In this document: in pieces, positions 1 to 8,680 of the stretch
Numbering within the stretch: position 1 is the stretch's first letter
Layout: every line of letters begins with the position of its first letter
Assembly: GCA_023284085.1 (NCBI GenBank)
Contig: JAKVHY010000029.1
Span: 20,319 to 84,318 of the forward strand
Reading direction: 5' to 3'
DNA length: 64,000 nucleotides
Origin: Shewanella benthica
Lineage (GTDB): Bacteria; Pseudomonadota; Gammaproteobacteria; Enterobacterales; Shewanellaceae
The notes under the pieces: generated by a model
The model's database searches: none
The model's input: the letters and a program-made list of their open reading frames with translations, nothing else
Told to the model about the DNA's origin: nothing
Program-made: the position numbers and the translations under genes

Positions 1-918
1 GGCACATCAATGGCCACCCCTCACGTTTCAGGTGTTGCCACATTAGTATGGAGTCATCATACCGAGTGTAGCGCCGTGCAAATCCGCTCAGCATTAAATG
101 CAACGGCTGAAGATCTTGGTACTGCTGGACGTGATAATCAAACAGGTTATGGCCTAATCGATGCGGTAGCCGCTAAGGCCTATCTCGATGCATCTTGTGA
201 TGGCCCTACCGATCCGGGCACAGGCCCCGGAGAGTTTGTCCTTGAAAACGGTGTAGCGAAAAACAGCTTGGCAGGCACTAAGAATGACGAGCTTCATTTC
301 TCACTCGAGGTCCCTGCTAACGCAACTGATTTGAGCTTTAGCATGAGTGGCGGCAGTGGCGATGCGGATCTGTATGTGCAGTACGCAGCGGCGCCAACCA
401 CAGGCAGCTATGATTGTCGTCCCTGGAAAGGCGGCAACAGTGAGTCTTGTCCTATCAGTAATGTGCAAGCTGGCACTTACTACGTGATGGTTCAAGGTTA
501 CACTGCCTTTAGCGGAGTCAGCTTAGTCGCGAGCTTCACTGAATCAACTGGCGGTGGCGGCAACACAGGTGGCCCAGCAACCTACACCAACACTAATGGT
601 TACTCCATTCCTGATAACAGCTCAGTCGGCGTTACTAGCCCGATATCTGCCACTCGAACCGGCGACTCTGGCACCGTGACAGTGAAAGTGAACATCAGCC
701 ACACTTATATTGGTGACCTACAAGTAGAGCTGCATAGCCCATCGGGTCAATTTGCTATCTTGCACGATAACGCTGGCGGCAGCTCAAACGATATAATCCA
801 GAGCTACACAGTCGATATGACAGGTGTTGAATCTGCGGGTGACTGGACACTAAAAGCGGTAGACAGTGCTCGACGTGATACCGGCACTATCAACAATTGG
901 GAGCTTACTTTCCAGTAA
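1..918 (+). CDS. Secreted subtilisin-like (S8) serine protease, 3' part
   Basis: The frame is open from the first base, so the gene starts left of the window. The first codons read GTSMATPHVSG, the S8 catalytic-serine motif; the active serine is codon 3. After the end of the catalytic domain comes a pre-peptidase C-terminal (PPC) beta-sandwich at about codons 80–178 (DLYVQY...YYVMVQGY). A Gly-rich linker follows, then a proprotein-convertase-type P domain at about codons 190–305 (YIGDLQVEL, GDWTLKAVD). PPC and P domains are usual C-terminal appendages of proteases exported by type II secretion and are often trimmed after export. The Asp and His of the triad lie outside the window. Family call is firm; the substrate is unknown. 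Confidence 0.93.
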   Translation, partial: GTSMATPHVSGVATLVWSHHTECSAVQIRSALNATAEDLGTAGRDNQTGYGLIDAVAAKAYLDASCDGPTDPGTGPGEFVLENGVAKNSLAGTKNDELHFSLEVPANATDLSFSMSGGSGDADLYVQYAAAPTTGSYDCRPWKGGNSESCPISNVQAGTYYVMVQGYTAFSGVSLVASFTESTGGGGNTGGPATYTNTNGYSIPDNSSVGVTSPISATRTGDSGTVTVKVNISHTYIGDLQVELHSPSGQFAILHDNAGGSSNDIIQSYTVDMTGVESAGDWTLKAVDSARRDTGTINNWELTFQ

Positions 919-944
919 ACCTATTTAGCTTTATCAATGTTGTT

Positions 945-967
945 GAGGGCGCATGCGCCCTCTTTTT
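945..967 (+). terminator. Rho-independent terminator of the S8 protease
   Basis: An 8-bp perfect GC-rich stem (GAGGGCGC / GCGCCCTC, 2-nt centre) is followed directly by five T, 26 bases after the protease stop. Confidence 0.85.
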
Positions 968-1049
968 CCTCCTAGGCTAAAACCTCCCCTGTTCAATCTT
1001 GCTCGATAACTGATATAATTAACTCAATATCAATTAATCTAATGAACTC

Positions 1050-1406
1050 ATGACCCAAGTAAACAATCCACTACATGGTATCAAGCTAGAAAACCTACTC
1101 ACCGACTTAGTCGAACATTATGGCTGGGAAGAGCTAGGCACTCGCATCGATGTTCGTTGCTTTAATCATGATCCAAGTATTAAATCCAGCTTGCGCTTCC
1201 TGCGTAAGACCCTCTGGGCGAGAGAGAAGGTTGAATATCTTTATTTGAAGATGAATAAATTACCTTTACCGGCAAGAAAGCCAAGAGATGATCACTATCA
1301 GGCCAGTGATAAGAGCCTACGAGCGGCGAGTAACAGGCCAAATGCTCACTCTGATGACAATAGCGATGATGACAATCAGCTCAATACCAATATCTGGGGA
1401 AGCTAG
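1050..1406 (+). CDS. VF530 family (DUF2132) small DNA-binding protein
   Basis: A 118-residue protein. Residues 1–68 match the VF530/DUF2132 family closely (NNPLHGIKLENLLTDL, HYGWEEL, RCFNHDPSIKSSLRFLRKT). The family is a small all-helical fold whose structure suggested DNA binding. Residues 70–118 are a low-complexity acidic and Asn-rich tail (DDNSDDDNQLNTN) that many relatives lack. It stands alone between two terminators. The physiological role of the family is not established; the DNA-binding assignment is structural inference from the family. Confidence 0.85.
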   Translation: MTQVNNPLHGIKLENLLTDLVEHYGWEELGTRIDVRCFNHDPSIKSSLRFLRKTLWAREKVEYLYLKMNKLPLPARKPRDDHYQASDKSLRAASNRPNAHSDDNSDDDNQLNTNIWGS

Positions 1407-1432
1407 CAGCCTAGATTAAATATAAAGCACAA

Positions 1433-1468
1433 AAAAGCCGGAGTGACCTTAGCGTCTGTCCGGCTTTT
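1433..1468. terminator. Bidirectional terminator between convergent genes
   Basis: A 10-bp stem AAAAGCCGGA / TCCGGCTTTT with a 16-nt loop lies between the VF530 gene on plus and the minus-strand gene ending at 1493. A-tracts and T-tracts flank both sides, so it can serve both strands. Confidence 0.8.
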
Positions 1469-1492
1469 CTATATCAATAGTACTGATGGGTA

Positions 1493-2008
1493 TTAGCCTT
1501 TAAGCGGATACTCACTGCCATCTTTCGCCGTGAAAACTTGCGCAGCTTGTGAGTTTTCAATGATTCGCTTCTCTTCAATATTAAGCAGGCTAATCCAGTA
1601 TTCATGACCTTCTAGCCTGACATCATCTATGTGGGCCTGGTCTTTAATACCTGTCTTGCCACCGCGATCGAAACTCAGCTCCACATGGGTCCCGTTACTG
1701 TTAAGCAAGATAGCTTCAGGTTCACTCTTATGGCCGTTTAGTGCCACAAATTGCCCTGAATTCTTCAGACCAGTATGGGTTCCGTCGGCAAAAAACATCA
1801 ACAGCTGCTGATAGTAAACCACGTAACTGCGCACCTCTTTATGAGAACCTTTAGCTAATGGAAAGGTGTTGTCCAGAAACTGTTTGGCATTAGCCATCAT
1901 GTCAGTATCATTGACTGCTGCTGCAGTTTTCACATTGACAATTCCGGCATTGATAAGGTTTGTAAAATTCTGCTCGCCATACTCATTACTGATAGTTGAT
2001 ATATCCAT
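1493..2008 (-). CDS. Stand-alone malate synthase G extra (alpha/beta) domain protein
   Basis: A 171-residue protein that resembles malate synthase G only over the domain inserted into that enzyme's TIM barrel. The matching segments are AKQFLDNTFPL, GSHKEV, the QFVALNGHK stretch, EAILLNSNGTHVELSFDR and IDDVRLE. Malate synthase G has equivalents such as FLDE..PL, GSH, AVLL..NGLHIEI.ID and DV.LEAA. The TIM-barrel catalytic residues are absent, so it cannot be an active malate synthase. ATG start has an upstream GAGG. The next gene, divergently transcribed, is an XRE regulator of the type that controls glyoxylate and short-chain fatty acid genes, which fits a regulatory or accessory role in that pathway (inference). 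The resemblance was judged from memory and needs a profile search. Confidence 0.65.
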   Translation of the reverse strand: MDISTISNEYGEQNFTNLINAGIVNVKTAAAVNDTDMMANAKQFLDNTFPLAKGSHKEVRSYVVYYQQLLMFFADGTHTGLKNSGQFVALNGHKSEPEAILLNSNGTHVELSFDRGGKTGIKDQAHIDDVRLEGHEYWISLLNIEEKRIIENSQAAQVFTAKDGSEYPLKG

Positions 2009-2213
2009 AGCCTTATCCTCTCAAATCAATCTCGGGTTATTTTCCATTATTAACAAACGACTAGTATTTTTATAATTGAATTATCACCTAGTTTTTCATT
2101 TATGCTTCAGGTGAGTCACTCATATTCATTCTTTCTCGATTGCTTGATTTGTAGTCTAGCCAATTTTTGACTACAATTTCACAATTAAAATTATACAGTG
2201 TGAATTTTACAAA

Positions 2214-3743
2214 ATGAGAACAACAAAAAGCTTAATGCGAAAATCACATTTTCTGGGTACTAAGATCCGTAACCTAAGAAAAAGAAACCATCTCACCATG
2301 GAAGATCTTTCTGCTCGTTGTGTGCGGGTCGACCCGGAAACCGCCCCCTCAGTGTCATATCTGTCTATGATAGAACGCGGTAAACGAGTGCCCAGTGCTG
2401 GCATGTTAGCCGTCATCGCGGCGGTATTTCAGAAAGAGGTCGATTGGTTTTTAGATGATGCACCTGAAGATCACGCTATCACGCCAGATAAAGGCCGCCG
2501 TGGTGGCATAAACGGCATGGCACTGGAGCCAAGCTTTTTGTTTTCCAAAGATATATTGCAGATTGCCATACCTGAAATGTTGTCACAAACTGGGGTCACC
2601 GGGCGACAGTTTGCTCATCTTTTGATCCGCGCCCATCAGGAACATCATCAGAATCACTTCCCGGATCTCGAACGTGCGGCCGAAGAGATAGGACAGAAAC
2701 GCCTGCCACTCGCCCTGGAAGATATCATGGATATCGCTAAGGGTATGGGCCTCAAGATAAAATGGGTCGACCGGGCCCCAAAAGAGGTTGTCGATGAGAT
2801 GGGGGCCAGCTCCACTCAGCTGGTGACCTCATTTTTTGAACCGCCTTCGACCATCTATATCAATAAATACCTGAAATCTAACCCGACTCGACTCAAGTAT
2901 GATCTGGCGGTGCACATAGGACACTGTGTATTACACAACAAGGATGGATTGAAATCTGTACTCACCACTGGACGAAGTCAGATCAGTACCGAGATGGACA
3001 ATGGCACACCACAGTCTTCGACGGTCAATGCACAGGACATTCTCCACGCCTGGCGTGATTTTGAGTCCAGTTTCTTCGCCGGCGCCCTGCTTTGCCCTAA
3101 AGTCCCTTTCAGGCAGATGTTAGATCGTCATGGCTATGAGATAAATGTTCATCAGAAAGTGGGGGTGTCCGCATCGGTTGCCATGCGCCGCATGACGGTT
3201 GTCTCTCCCTATCCCCACTGGCACTATTTCGATGCCTATGCGCCAGGGAAATTAAAAGCCGTCTATCGCGGCAACGGTATTCCACTTCCTTGGGGCAACA
3301 TGCGCTTAGTTCAAGACCCCTGTCAGCATTGGGCAGTATTTAGAAAGATCAATGAAGCCAGTGCAGGCTCATCTGCACAACTGTCGATACTCGATGTCGA
3401 CAATGAGCCTAGGATCTACAGCTGTGAGTCGATAAGAGTAAAAGACATGGCGGGCAACAATCACGTACTCTGTGCCGGCATAGATCTCAACCCCGCTATC
3501 GAAGCTCAGGGAGGAGACGCTAATGCGATAGCCGCAGAATTAAAACAAGCTTGCGTTAAGCATGGTGGCGAAGCCGAGATCCCCAAGGCCATAAAGAAGG
3601 ATTTAACCAGTGTGGCTAAAATTCTCAATATCAACTGGGTCGAGCGAGGCATAGATACCCAAGCCAGGCTCATCTGCTCCAGAGGCGCGGTCTGTCCTCG
3701 CCAGCCAACTTGTTATGAAGCTGGCAAGTCTCAATGTGAATAG
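2214..3743 (+). CDS. XRE-family regulator with DUF3612-type C-terminal region (RamB/ScfR-like layout)
   Basis: A 509-residue regulator. Residues 15–75 form a helix-turn-helix of the Cro/C1 class (KIRNLRKRNHLTMEDLSARC ... SYLSMIERGKRVPS). The middle contains LAVHIGHCVLH, which sits where an ImmA/IrrE metallopeptidase helix would be but lacks a proper HEXXH. The C-terminus carries a cysteine cluster (C-X5-C-X5-C, then a final Cys) like that of DUF2083/ScfR-type proteins. RamB and ScfR relatives control acetate, glyoxylate and propionate genes. The divergent neighbour resembles part of malate synthase G, which supports that link. An alternative ATG lies at 2235; neither start has a strong ribosome-binding site. 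DNA-binding role is firm; regulon is inferred. Confidence 0.8.
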   Translation: MRTTKSLMRKSHFLGTKIRNLRKRNHLTMEDLSARCVRVDPETAPSVSYLSMIERGKRVPSAGMLAVIAAVFQKEVDWFLDDAPEDHAITPDKGRRGGINGMALEPSFLFSKDILQIAIPEMLSQTGVTGRQFAHLLIRAHQEHHQNHFPDLERAAEEIGQKRLPLALEDIMDIAKGMGLKIKWVDRAPKEVVDEMGASSTQLVTSFFEPPSTIYINKYLKSNPTRLKYDLAVHIGHCVLHNKDGLKSVLTTGRSQISTEMDNGTPQSSTVNAQDILHAWRDFESSFFAGALLCPKVPFRQMLDRHGYEINVHQKVGVSASVAMRRMTVVSPYPHWHYFDAYAPGKLKAVYRGNGIPLPWGNMRLVQDPCQHWAVFRKINEASAGSSAQLSILDVDNEPRIYSCESIRVKDMAGNNHVLCAGIDLNPAIEAQGGDANAIAAELKQACVKHGGEAEIPKAIKKDLTSVAKILNINWVERGIDTQARLICSRGAVCPRQPTCYEAGKSQCE

Positions 3744-3762
3744 ATTTCTTGGTTAATAAAGC

Positions 3763-3791
3763 AAAGAGCCTGGATACAATTCCGGCTCTTT
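3763..3791. terminator. Bidirectional terminator
   Basis: Stem AAAGAGCC / GGCTCTTT around a 13-nt loop lies between convergent genes ending at 3743 and 3840. Confidence 0.7.
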
Positions 3792-3839
3792 ATTCACTTT
3801 TTTATAAGCTGTAACCGTTAACACTCGCTAGGTGAACAA

Positions 3840-4817
3840 CTACACCCTTAATGCTATTTTCCCTACTGCCGCGCCGGATTCTAAACGGGCATGTGCTTCG
3901 GCAACTTGCCAGATAGTGAAGTCAGACTCATCGAGCAGAGGTTTGATAATGCCTGAGTCCACCAACTCGGCTATCTGAGTTAAGATCTCACCGTGAGATT
4001 GTCGATTAATGCCTTCGACCATAGGGATAAGCATAAGCACGCTGTGAAAGCTCAGACTCTTCAATGCCACCTGTAATACATTATCGATGGGTAAAGTGGT
4101 GGCAACAGCACCATTAAATCGAGCGGCTTCGAAGCTGAGTTGAATATTGTCACCGGCCACGGGATCGAATATGGCATCGAACCCCACGCCATTGGTGTAC
4201 TGTTGAACATAGTCGGACACAGACTGCACCTTGATATCGACTAAGTGATCGGCGCCTATACTCGCGGCAAGCTTCATATTACGCGGCATCGATGTCGCGG
4301 TGACTTCGGCGCCGAGATGTTTGGCCAGTTGAATTGCCACATGACCCACTCCACCCGTCGCGCCATGAATCAGTACTTTATCGCCTTGCTTTACCTTGAG
4401 TTTATTACATAAGCCTTCCCATGCAGTAATAGACACTAAAGGCAGCACGGCAGCCTGTCTCATGGTCAAGGTTTTAGGCTTAAGCGCCATTAAATCGGCA
4501 TCGACCAACATAAACTCCGCTAACGCACCATCGATACCCGCAATCCCCCCCGCACAACCATAAACCTCATCGCCAACCTTGAAGTGACTCACATCATCGG
4601 CCACTTCAGTCACAATTCCAGCAACATCACCGTGGAGTATTTCAGGTAAATTAGCAGACCAAGGGGTGTCGCTCGAGCGCAACATGGTATCTAACGGATT
4701 AACGCTCGAGGCTTTCACTTCCACCAGCATGTGGCCTGGTTTCAATACAGGTTTTGCTTTTTCGGCCAGTTGAAATACATCGCTGGAACCCAGTTGTTTA
4801 ATGATCATGGCTTTCAT
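3840..4817 (-). CDS. Medium-chain dehydrogenase/reductase, quinone-oxidoreductase type
   Basis: About 325 residues from the ATG at 4817 (MKAMIIK), which has GAGACG about 8 nt upstream; the frame extends to a TTG at 4835 without a better ribosome site. N-terminal GroES-like fold (KASSVNPLDTMLRS, LHGDVAGIV), then a Rossmann fold with GATGGVGHVAIQLAKHLGA as the NAD(P)-binding loop. The zinc-ligand pattern of classical alcohol dehydrogenases is absent, as in NADPH:quinone reductases and zinc-free enone reductases. A LysR gene is transcribed divergently and probably controls it. Substrate unknown. Confidence 0.87.
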   Translation of the reverse strand: MKAMIIKQLGSSDVFQLAEKAKPVLKPGHMLVEVKASSVNPLDTMLRSSDTPWSANLPEILHGDVAGIVTEVADDVSHFKVGDEVYGCAGGIAGIDGALAEFMLVDADLMALKPKTLTMRQAAVLPLVSITAWEGLCNKLKVKQGDKVLIHGATGGVGHVAIQLAKHLGAEVTATSMPRNMKLAASIGADHLVDIKVQSVSDYVQQYTNGVGFDAIFDPVAGDNIQLSFEAARFNGAVATTLPIDNVLQVALKSLSFHSVLMLIPMVEGINRQSHGEILTQIAELVDSGIIKPLLDESDFTIWQVAEAHARLESGAAVGKIALRV

Positions 4818-4908
4818 ATTTATCGTCTCTATCAATGAATGACTAGTTAGTGAGGCTATTTTATCTATTGCCTAATGAACCATCAAGGCACCATAAAACA
4901 AACTACTT

Positions 4909-4923
4909 TTGTCTTTTAGACAA
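4909..4923. promoter_or_regulatory. Candidate LysR operator in divergent promoter
   Basis: Perfect inverted repeat TTGTC-TTTTA-GACAA midway between the oxidoreductase start (4817) and the LysR start (4967). Size and placement fit a LysR-type regulator site; binding is inferred. Confidence 0.45.
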
Positions 4924-4966
4924 GAATGCTATTCTGGTCACATTACACCGACAGAGAGATAAACTC

Positions 4967-5875
4967 ATGAGCATGCTCACTCGGCTGCACTATTTTAACT
5001 GTGTCGTAGAAACCGGCAGCATCTCGAAAGCGAGTCGAATCTTCGATATTCAGCCCTCCTCCATCTCCCGCCAGTTGATGGCATTGGAAAAAGAACTTGG
5101 CATTCGCCTACTCAATCGCAATACACGCAATATAGGCTTAACCGAAGCGGGACAAACCTATTATCAGTATTCTCAGCGTATCGTCTCCGAGCTGGATGAG
5201 GCTCACAGGGCAGTCAATGAGTTACAGCAAAACCCTAAGGGACATTTGAAAGTCAGCATGACAGTTGGCTTCGGTGAAAGCTGTGTGCTGCCGTTGATCC
5301 CCGCGTTTATACGCCAATACCCGGAGGTAAAAATTGAGCTGGAACTCACCGAACGTGTCATAGACATGGTGGAGGAGAATGTCGATATCGCCATACGCAG
5401 CGGTCACCTGCCGGACTCAAACTTGATCGCCCGCAAACTGACCGATAATAACTTCTTGCTCTGTTCTAGCCCTCAATACATTAGTCGTCATGGACTGCCA
5501 CAGTCAGCCAACGACTTGCATAAATTTGATTGTATAAGATATGGCTATGCCGGCTGGCGTGAGTGGTTCGTGATGAAAACTGAGCCCCAGCTTACTTTTA
5601 AAAAATTGACCATATCATCAGGGCTCACGGTCAACTCAGTCAATGGCCAGAAACAGCTATTATTGAATGATGCAGGTTTTGCCTTAATTCCACTGTGGGC
5701 AGTGAAGGAGGAGTTGAAAAATGGCAGCTTAGTCCGAATACTTGAGCAGGAGCTATTTAGTCCTTGCGCCCCTTTGAGCTCAACCTATGCGCTCTACCTA
5801 AAGCGGGAATTAATCTCACCCAAAATCAGGGTGTTTTTGGATTTTCTCCGAGACAAGTTAGATGTAGAAATCTAG
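4967..5875 (+). CDS. LysR family transcriptional regulator
   Basis: 302 residues from the ATG at 4967 (MSMLTRLHYF), preceded by GAGAGA 8 nt upstream; a longer frame starts at 4850 but its first 39 residues do not look like a LysR N-terminus. Winged helix at residues 5–62 (GSISKASRIFDIQPSSISRQLMALEKELGIRLLNRNTRNIGLTEAG), then the periplasmic-binding-like effector domain (FGESCVLPLIPAFIRQYPEVKIELELTE, DIAIRSGHLPDS). Belongs to the CrgA-like branch. It is divergent from the quinone-oxidoreductase gene, which is its likely target. Confidence 0.92.
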   Translation: MSMLTRLHYFNCVVETGSISKASRIFDIQPSSISRQLMALEKELGIRLLNRNTRNIGLTEAGQTYYQYSQRIVSELDEAHRAVNELQQNPKGHLKVSMTVGFGESCVLPLIPAFIRQYPEVKIELELTERVIDMVEENVDIAIRSGHLPDSNLIARKLTDNNFLLCSSPQYISRHGLPQSANDLHKFDCIRYGYAGWREWFVMKTEPQLTFKKLTISSGLTVNSVNGQKQLLLNDAGFALIPLWAVKEELKNGSLVRILEQELFSPCAPLSSTYALYLKRELISPKIRVFLDFLRDKLDVEI

Positions 5876-5890
5876 ATGCGAATATAACGC

Positions 5891-6703
5891 CTAGATAGGA
5901 AACTCGAAGATCAAGCGCCATACCTTGACGCCATCGCCGGCCCGGACACTGAGACCCAAGCGGTCTATTCCCATCCAATCCCAAAGGATTGGCTTAGAAA
6001 ACGCTAAGGTCGCGCCCACTTCTAAACTATTCGATACCAAAACATCTTCACCGAATGGCGTAGCAAACCTGAGTTTATCGAAATACCAATAACCAGTAGC
6101 AAACACCCTAGGCTCGACATCGACGCCTAACCAATCCCAGCGCCAATGAATATTTGTCCCTATATCGATTCCAGATAGCAGTGCAGAATAGGTCTCACTC
6201 TGAGACCCATCGAAGCTGGCATAGCCGGCGAAAAAAAGTCGATTAACCCAGACAGGTTCTGATTGCCTTAATTCAAGATCCAATAAGCTGGAGACACCAG
6301 CTGAATAGATAGCGACATTGGTGCCCGAGGTAAAATTAGTACCGTAGCCAAGATCTACATAGGCTTGAAATTCATGATCCTCAGAGGTACGGGTACGATA
6401 TTCGAGACCCGGCGTTATCGTCATGGTGCCAACGCTAGAAGGCAGATCACCGTCGGGAAGATCGCTCCATTTAAAATTGAAGAAACCCAGAGATATCGGA
6501 GTGCGCAGGGTAAGGGAATCAGTATCATTCTTATAGAGTTCGAAACTGATGGGAATATTAACCACAGTGGCGTTCTGCCCTGAAGTTTGATAGATACCAC
6601 TGCCGAGATAATTTGCAAACGCGTAATGGGTAAAATCTTCTTCGGCATAGACAGAAAAAGATCCAAGCAGGGTTAACGCGATAAGGACTGATTTCAGAAC
6701 CAT
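5891..6703 (-). CDS. Putative outer-membrane beta-barrel protein, function unknown
   Basis: 270 residues. A Sec signal peptide occupies residues 1–20 (VLIALTLLGSFSVYA, cleavage before EED). The rest alternates aromatic and polar residues in strand-length segments (FQAYVDLGYGTNF, VFATGYWYFDKLRF) and ends in a terminal beta signature (VWRLIFEFPI). I do not recognise a named family with certainty. It converges on the LysR gene and shares no obvious operon. Outer membrane location is inferred from composition. Confidence 0.6.
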   Translation of the reverse strand: MVLKSVLIALTLLGSFSVYAEEDFTHYAFANYLGSGIYQTSGQNATVVNIPISFELYKNDTDSLTLRTPISLGFFNFKWSDLPDGDLPSSVGTMTITPGLEYRTRTSEDHEFQAYVDLGYGTNFTSGTNVAIYSAGVSSLLDLELRQSEPVWVNRLFFAGYASFDGSQSETYSALLSGIDIGTNIHWRWDWLGVDVEPRVFATGYWYFDKLRFATPFGEDVLVSNSLEVGATLAFSKPILWDWMGIDRLGLSVRAGDGVKVWRLIFEFPI

Positions 6704-6772
6704 ATATAAGAATTATATTATTAGTATGGCTCTGAATATAGCGACAGAATGAAGGAAAATCTACAACTTACG

Positions 6773-7390
6773 TTATTCTTTGCCTTCATCAGCAAAATGA
6801 TATTCGGACATCAGATGACCAAGTTCCGTTGACTTGGTCTTTAAGTAAGCCTCGTTATAGCGATTTTTGCCCACTTGTAGCGGAATACGCTCGACGACCT
6901 CTATGCCTAACTCTTTCATCGCTTTTACTTTGCGAGGATTGTTAGTCATTAATCTGACTTTCTGGACGCCAATCTTCTCCATCATGGGCAAGATCATATC
7001 GTACTTACGCATATCGGCGGCGAAACCCAGTTTTTCATTGGCTTCGACGGTATTGGCACCCTGATCTTGCAGCTCATAAGCTCTGATCTTATTGAGCAGG
7101 CCTATGCCACGCCCCTCTTGACGAAGGTAAAGGAGAAAACCTTTACCCGCATCGGCAATATTTTGCATCGCAGTCTGCAGCTGAAAGCCACAATCACAGC
7201 GTAGACTGAATAGAGCATCACCCGTTAAGCATTCTGAATGAATACGTCCAAGGATCGGGCTCTGGCTGTCCAGTTCGCCCAATGTCAGCGCAACATGCTC
7301 TTTTCCAGTCTCTGTATCTTCAAAACCATGCATAGCAAATACGCCCCAAGGCGTCGGGAGTTTTGAAGAAGCGATATACTTGATCGACAT
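6773..7390 (-). CDS. ribA: GTP cyclohydrolase II
   Basis: 205 residues, the full family length. Catalyses the first step of riboflavin synthesis: GTP to 2,5-diamino-6-ribosylamino-4(3H)-pyrimidinone 5'-phosphate, formate and pyrophosphate. Zinc ligands are Cys54, Cys65 and Cys67 (HSECLTGDALFSLRCDCG). The catalytic loop RQEGRGIGL and the C-terminal TNNPRKVKAMKELGIEV are intact. It stands alone, not fused to ribB. No FMN riboswitch is recognisable upstream. Confidence 0.97.
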   Translation of the reverse strand: MSIKYIASSKLPTPWGVFAMHGFEDTETGKEHVALTLGELDSQSPILGRIHSECLTGDALFSLRCDCGFQLQTAMQNIADAGKGFLLYLRQEGRGIGLLNKIRAYELQDQGANTVEANEKLGFAADMRKYDMILPMMEKIGVQKVRLMTNNPRKVKAMKELGIEVVERIPLQVGKNRYNEAYLKTKSTELGHLMSEYHFADEGKE

Positions 7391-7688
7391 GAAATAACCT
7401 TAAAGACTCTCTTTCCCTGAGATGACTATTATCAGAAAAACAACGAGAATGACCTGTGTCTAAAAACGACGGTTTTATAACCCTACCCTTCCACTCTATC
7501 GAGCAGTGAAGGGAGGAATATTATCTGGTTTTACCAGTAAGTGAAATACCCTAGCATTTTAATCGGCTATTGATTCACCTAATACTAGCATTCTCCCTAC
7601 GTAGTGAAGAATGATACGCCTGACGACGATAGAAAAACATGATATCGCTCACTAAAGAATAACCGTCTAACCGGAATAAATTCGATAG
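7391..7688. other. Intergenic region between ribA and yibL
   Basis: Roughly 300 bases upstream of ribA and downstream of yibL (both minus). It contains the palindrome CTGGT-TTT-ACCAG (7525–7537) and a weak hairpin near 7487–7512. No gene or known riboswitch is evident. Confidence 0.5.
7525..7537. promoter_or_regulatory. FadR/GntR-like palindrome CTGGT-N3-ACCAG
   Basis: Perfect 5+3+5 palindrome, about 135 bases upstream of the ribA start. The same 13 bases recur at 56214–56226. Half-site spacing resembles FadR or other GntR-family operators. No experiment or search supports binding; this is a pattern match. Confidence 0.3.
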
Positions 7689-8045
7689 TTAAAATTCTTT
7701 TGGTGCGAAGCCTGTCACAACCTTGATACCCATTTCGCGACCGAGTGCAGTCATAGGATGAACCACGACCAAGCCTCTGACAGATTTCTTCAGTTTACCC
7801 ATGTCAGCCTGCTCTGCTTTTGTCAGGGGACGCTTAAATTTCAAGCTAACGACCGAGCCACCTTCCTTACTCAACTCGCGGGTCTGTTGAGTCTTAGCGC
7901 TGGCGATACGCTTATTCACTGCGTTTATTTCCTGTCTAAATTGCAACATGATGCCTTTATCTCCGCGCTTTTCTGCTGCGGCTAATTTACGACGGAACTG
8001 TTCTAGCTTGTCGTTAAGTCCATGAAGCTCTTCTTTTAAATTCAT
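7689..8045 (-). CDS. yibL: YibL family ribosome-associated protein
   Basis: 118 residues. The N-terminal half is a charged coiled coil (LNDKLEQFRRKLAAAEKRGDK). The C-terminal half carries the family signature KFKRPLTKAEQADMGKLKK followed by SVRGLVVVHPMTALGREMG, nearly identical to the Escherichia coli protein. YibL co-purifies with ribosomes in E. coli; its function is unknown. The gene is downstream of nrdG but separated from it by a terminator. Confidence 0.92.
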   Translation of the reverse strand: MNLKEELHGLNDKLEQFRRKLAAAEKRGDKGIMLQFRQEINAVNKRIASAKTQQTRELSKEGGSVVSLKFKRPLTKAEQADMGKLKKSVRGLVVVHPMTALGREMGIKVVTGFAPKEF

Positions 8046-8075
8046 GCTCGTGCCTTAAAAATATTCTGTAAAATG

Positions 8076-8106
8076 CAAAAACAGCCTCAATGCGCGGCTG
8101 TTTTTT
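8076..8106 (-). terminator. Terminator downstream of nrdG
   Basis: Stem AAAACAGCC / GGCTGTTTT with a 10-nt loop and flanking A and T tracts; on the minus strand it follows nrdG and ends in a T-run. Confidence 0.75.
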
Positions 8107-8159
8107 AAAATGATTTGGAACCTATGGCCGCCATTATAACAGTAACTGAATGAATACAG

Positions 8160-8633
8160 TTATCGCTTTTCTGCCAGATTGTAAATTACCTGATTGCTGC
8201 TACCACGAAAAACCAGGCTGACATCTGCATTTTCCTGCTCAAACTTGCCATCCACCAAGACATCGACATAATCTAGCACCCTCTTTTGCTCAGCGGATAA
8301 GTCATCTAACTTGTATCCGGTCCACAACCAAATATCTTTATCTGGACACTCATTTTTAACTCTTTGAACTAGGGCGAGTATCTCAGAGATGTTCTCAGGA
8401 TAGAGAGGGTCGCCACCTGAGAGTGATAAGCCTCTGCGCTTAATTCGACTATCTTTAAGATCGTTAATGACTCGCTGCTGCATCTGTAAATCAAATCGAT
8501 GACCATGATCTGGATTCCATGTACTTTGATTATAGCAGCCACGGCATTGATGCTCACAGCCGGAGACAAATAGCGTCGCCCTCGTTCCCGGTCCATTGAT
8601 AACATCTACAGGAAAATATTGATGGTAGTTCAT
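8160..8633 (-). CDS. nrdG: Anaerobic ribonucleotide reductase activating enzyme
   Basis: 157 residues, radical SAM family. The cluster motif is C-X3-C-X2-C at Cys26, Cys30, Cys33 (GCEHQCRGCYNQ), and GGDP (SLSGGDPLYPEN) binds S-adenosylmethionine. It generates the glycyl radical on NrdD under anaerobic conditions. It lies about 110 bases after nrdD in the same direction, with a strong hairpin in the gap. Confidence 0.97.
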   Translation of the reverse strand: MNYHQYFPVDVINGPGTRATLFVSGCEHQCRGCYNQSTWNPDHGHRFDLQMQQRVINDLKDSRIKRRGLSLSGGDPLYPENISEILALVQRVKNECPDKDIWLWTGYKLDDLSAEQKRVLDYVDVLVDGKFEQENADVSLVFRGSSNQVIYNLAEKR

Positions 8634-8680
8634 AGTACAATTCCAACCTATCGATTTAATAATGTCCCGAGTAAATAGAG

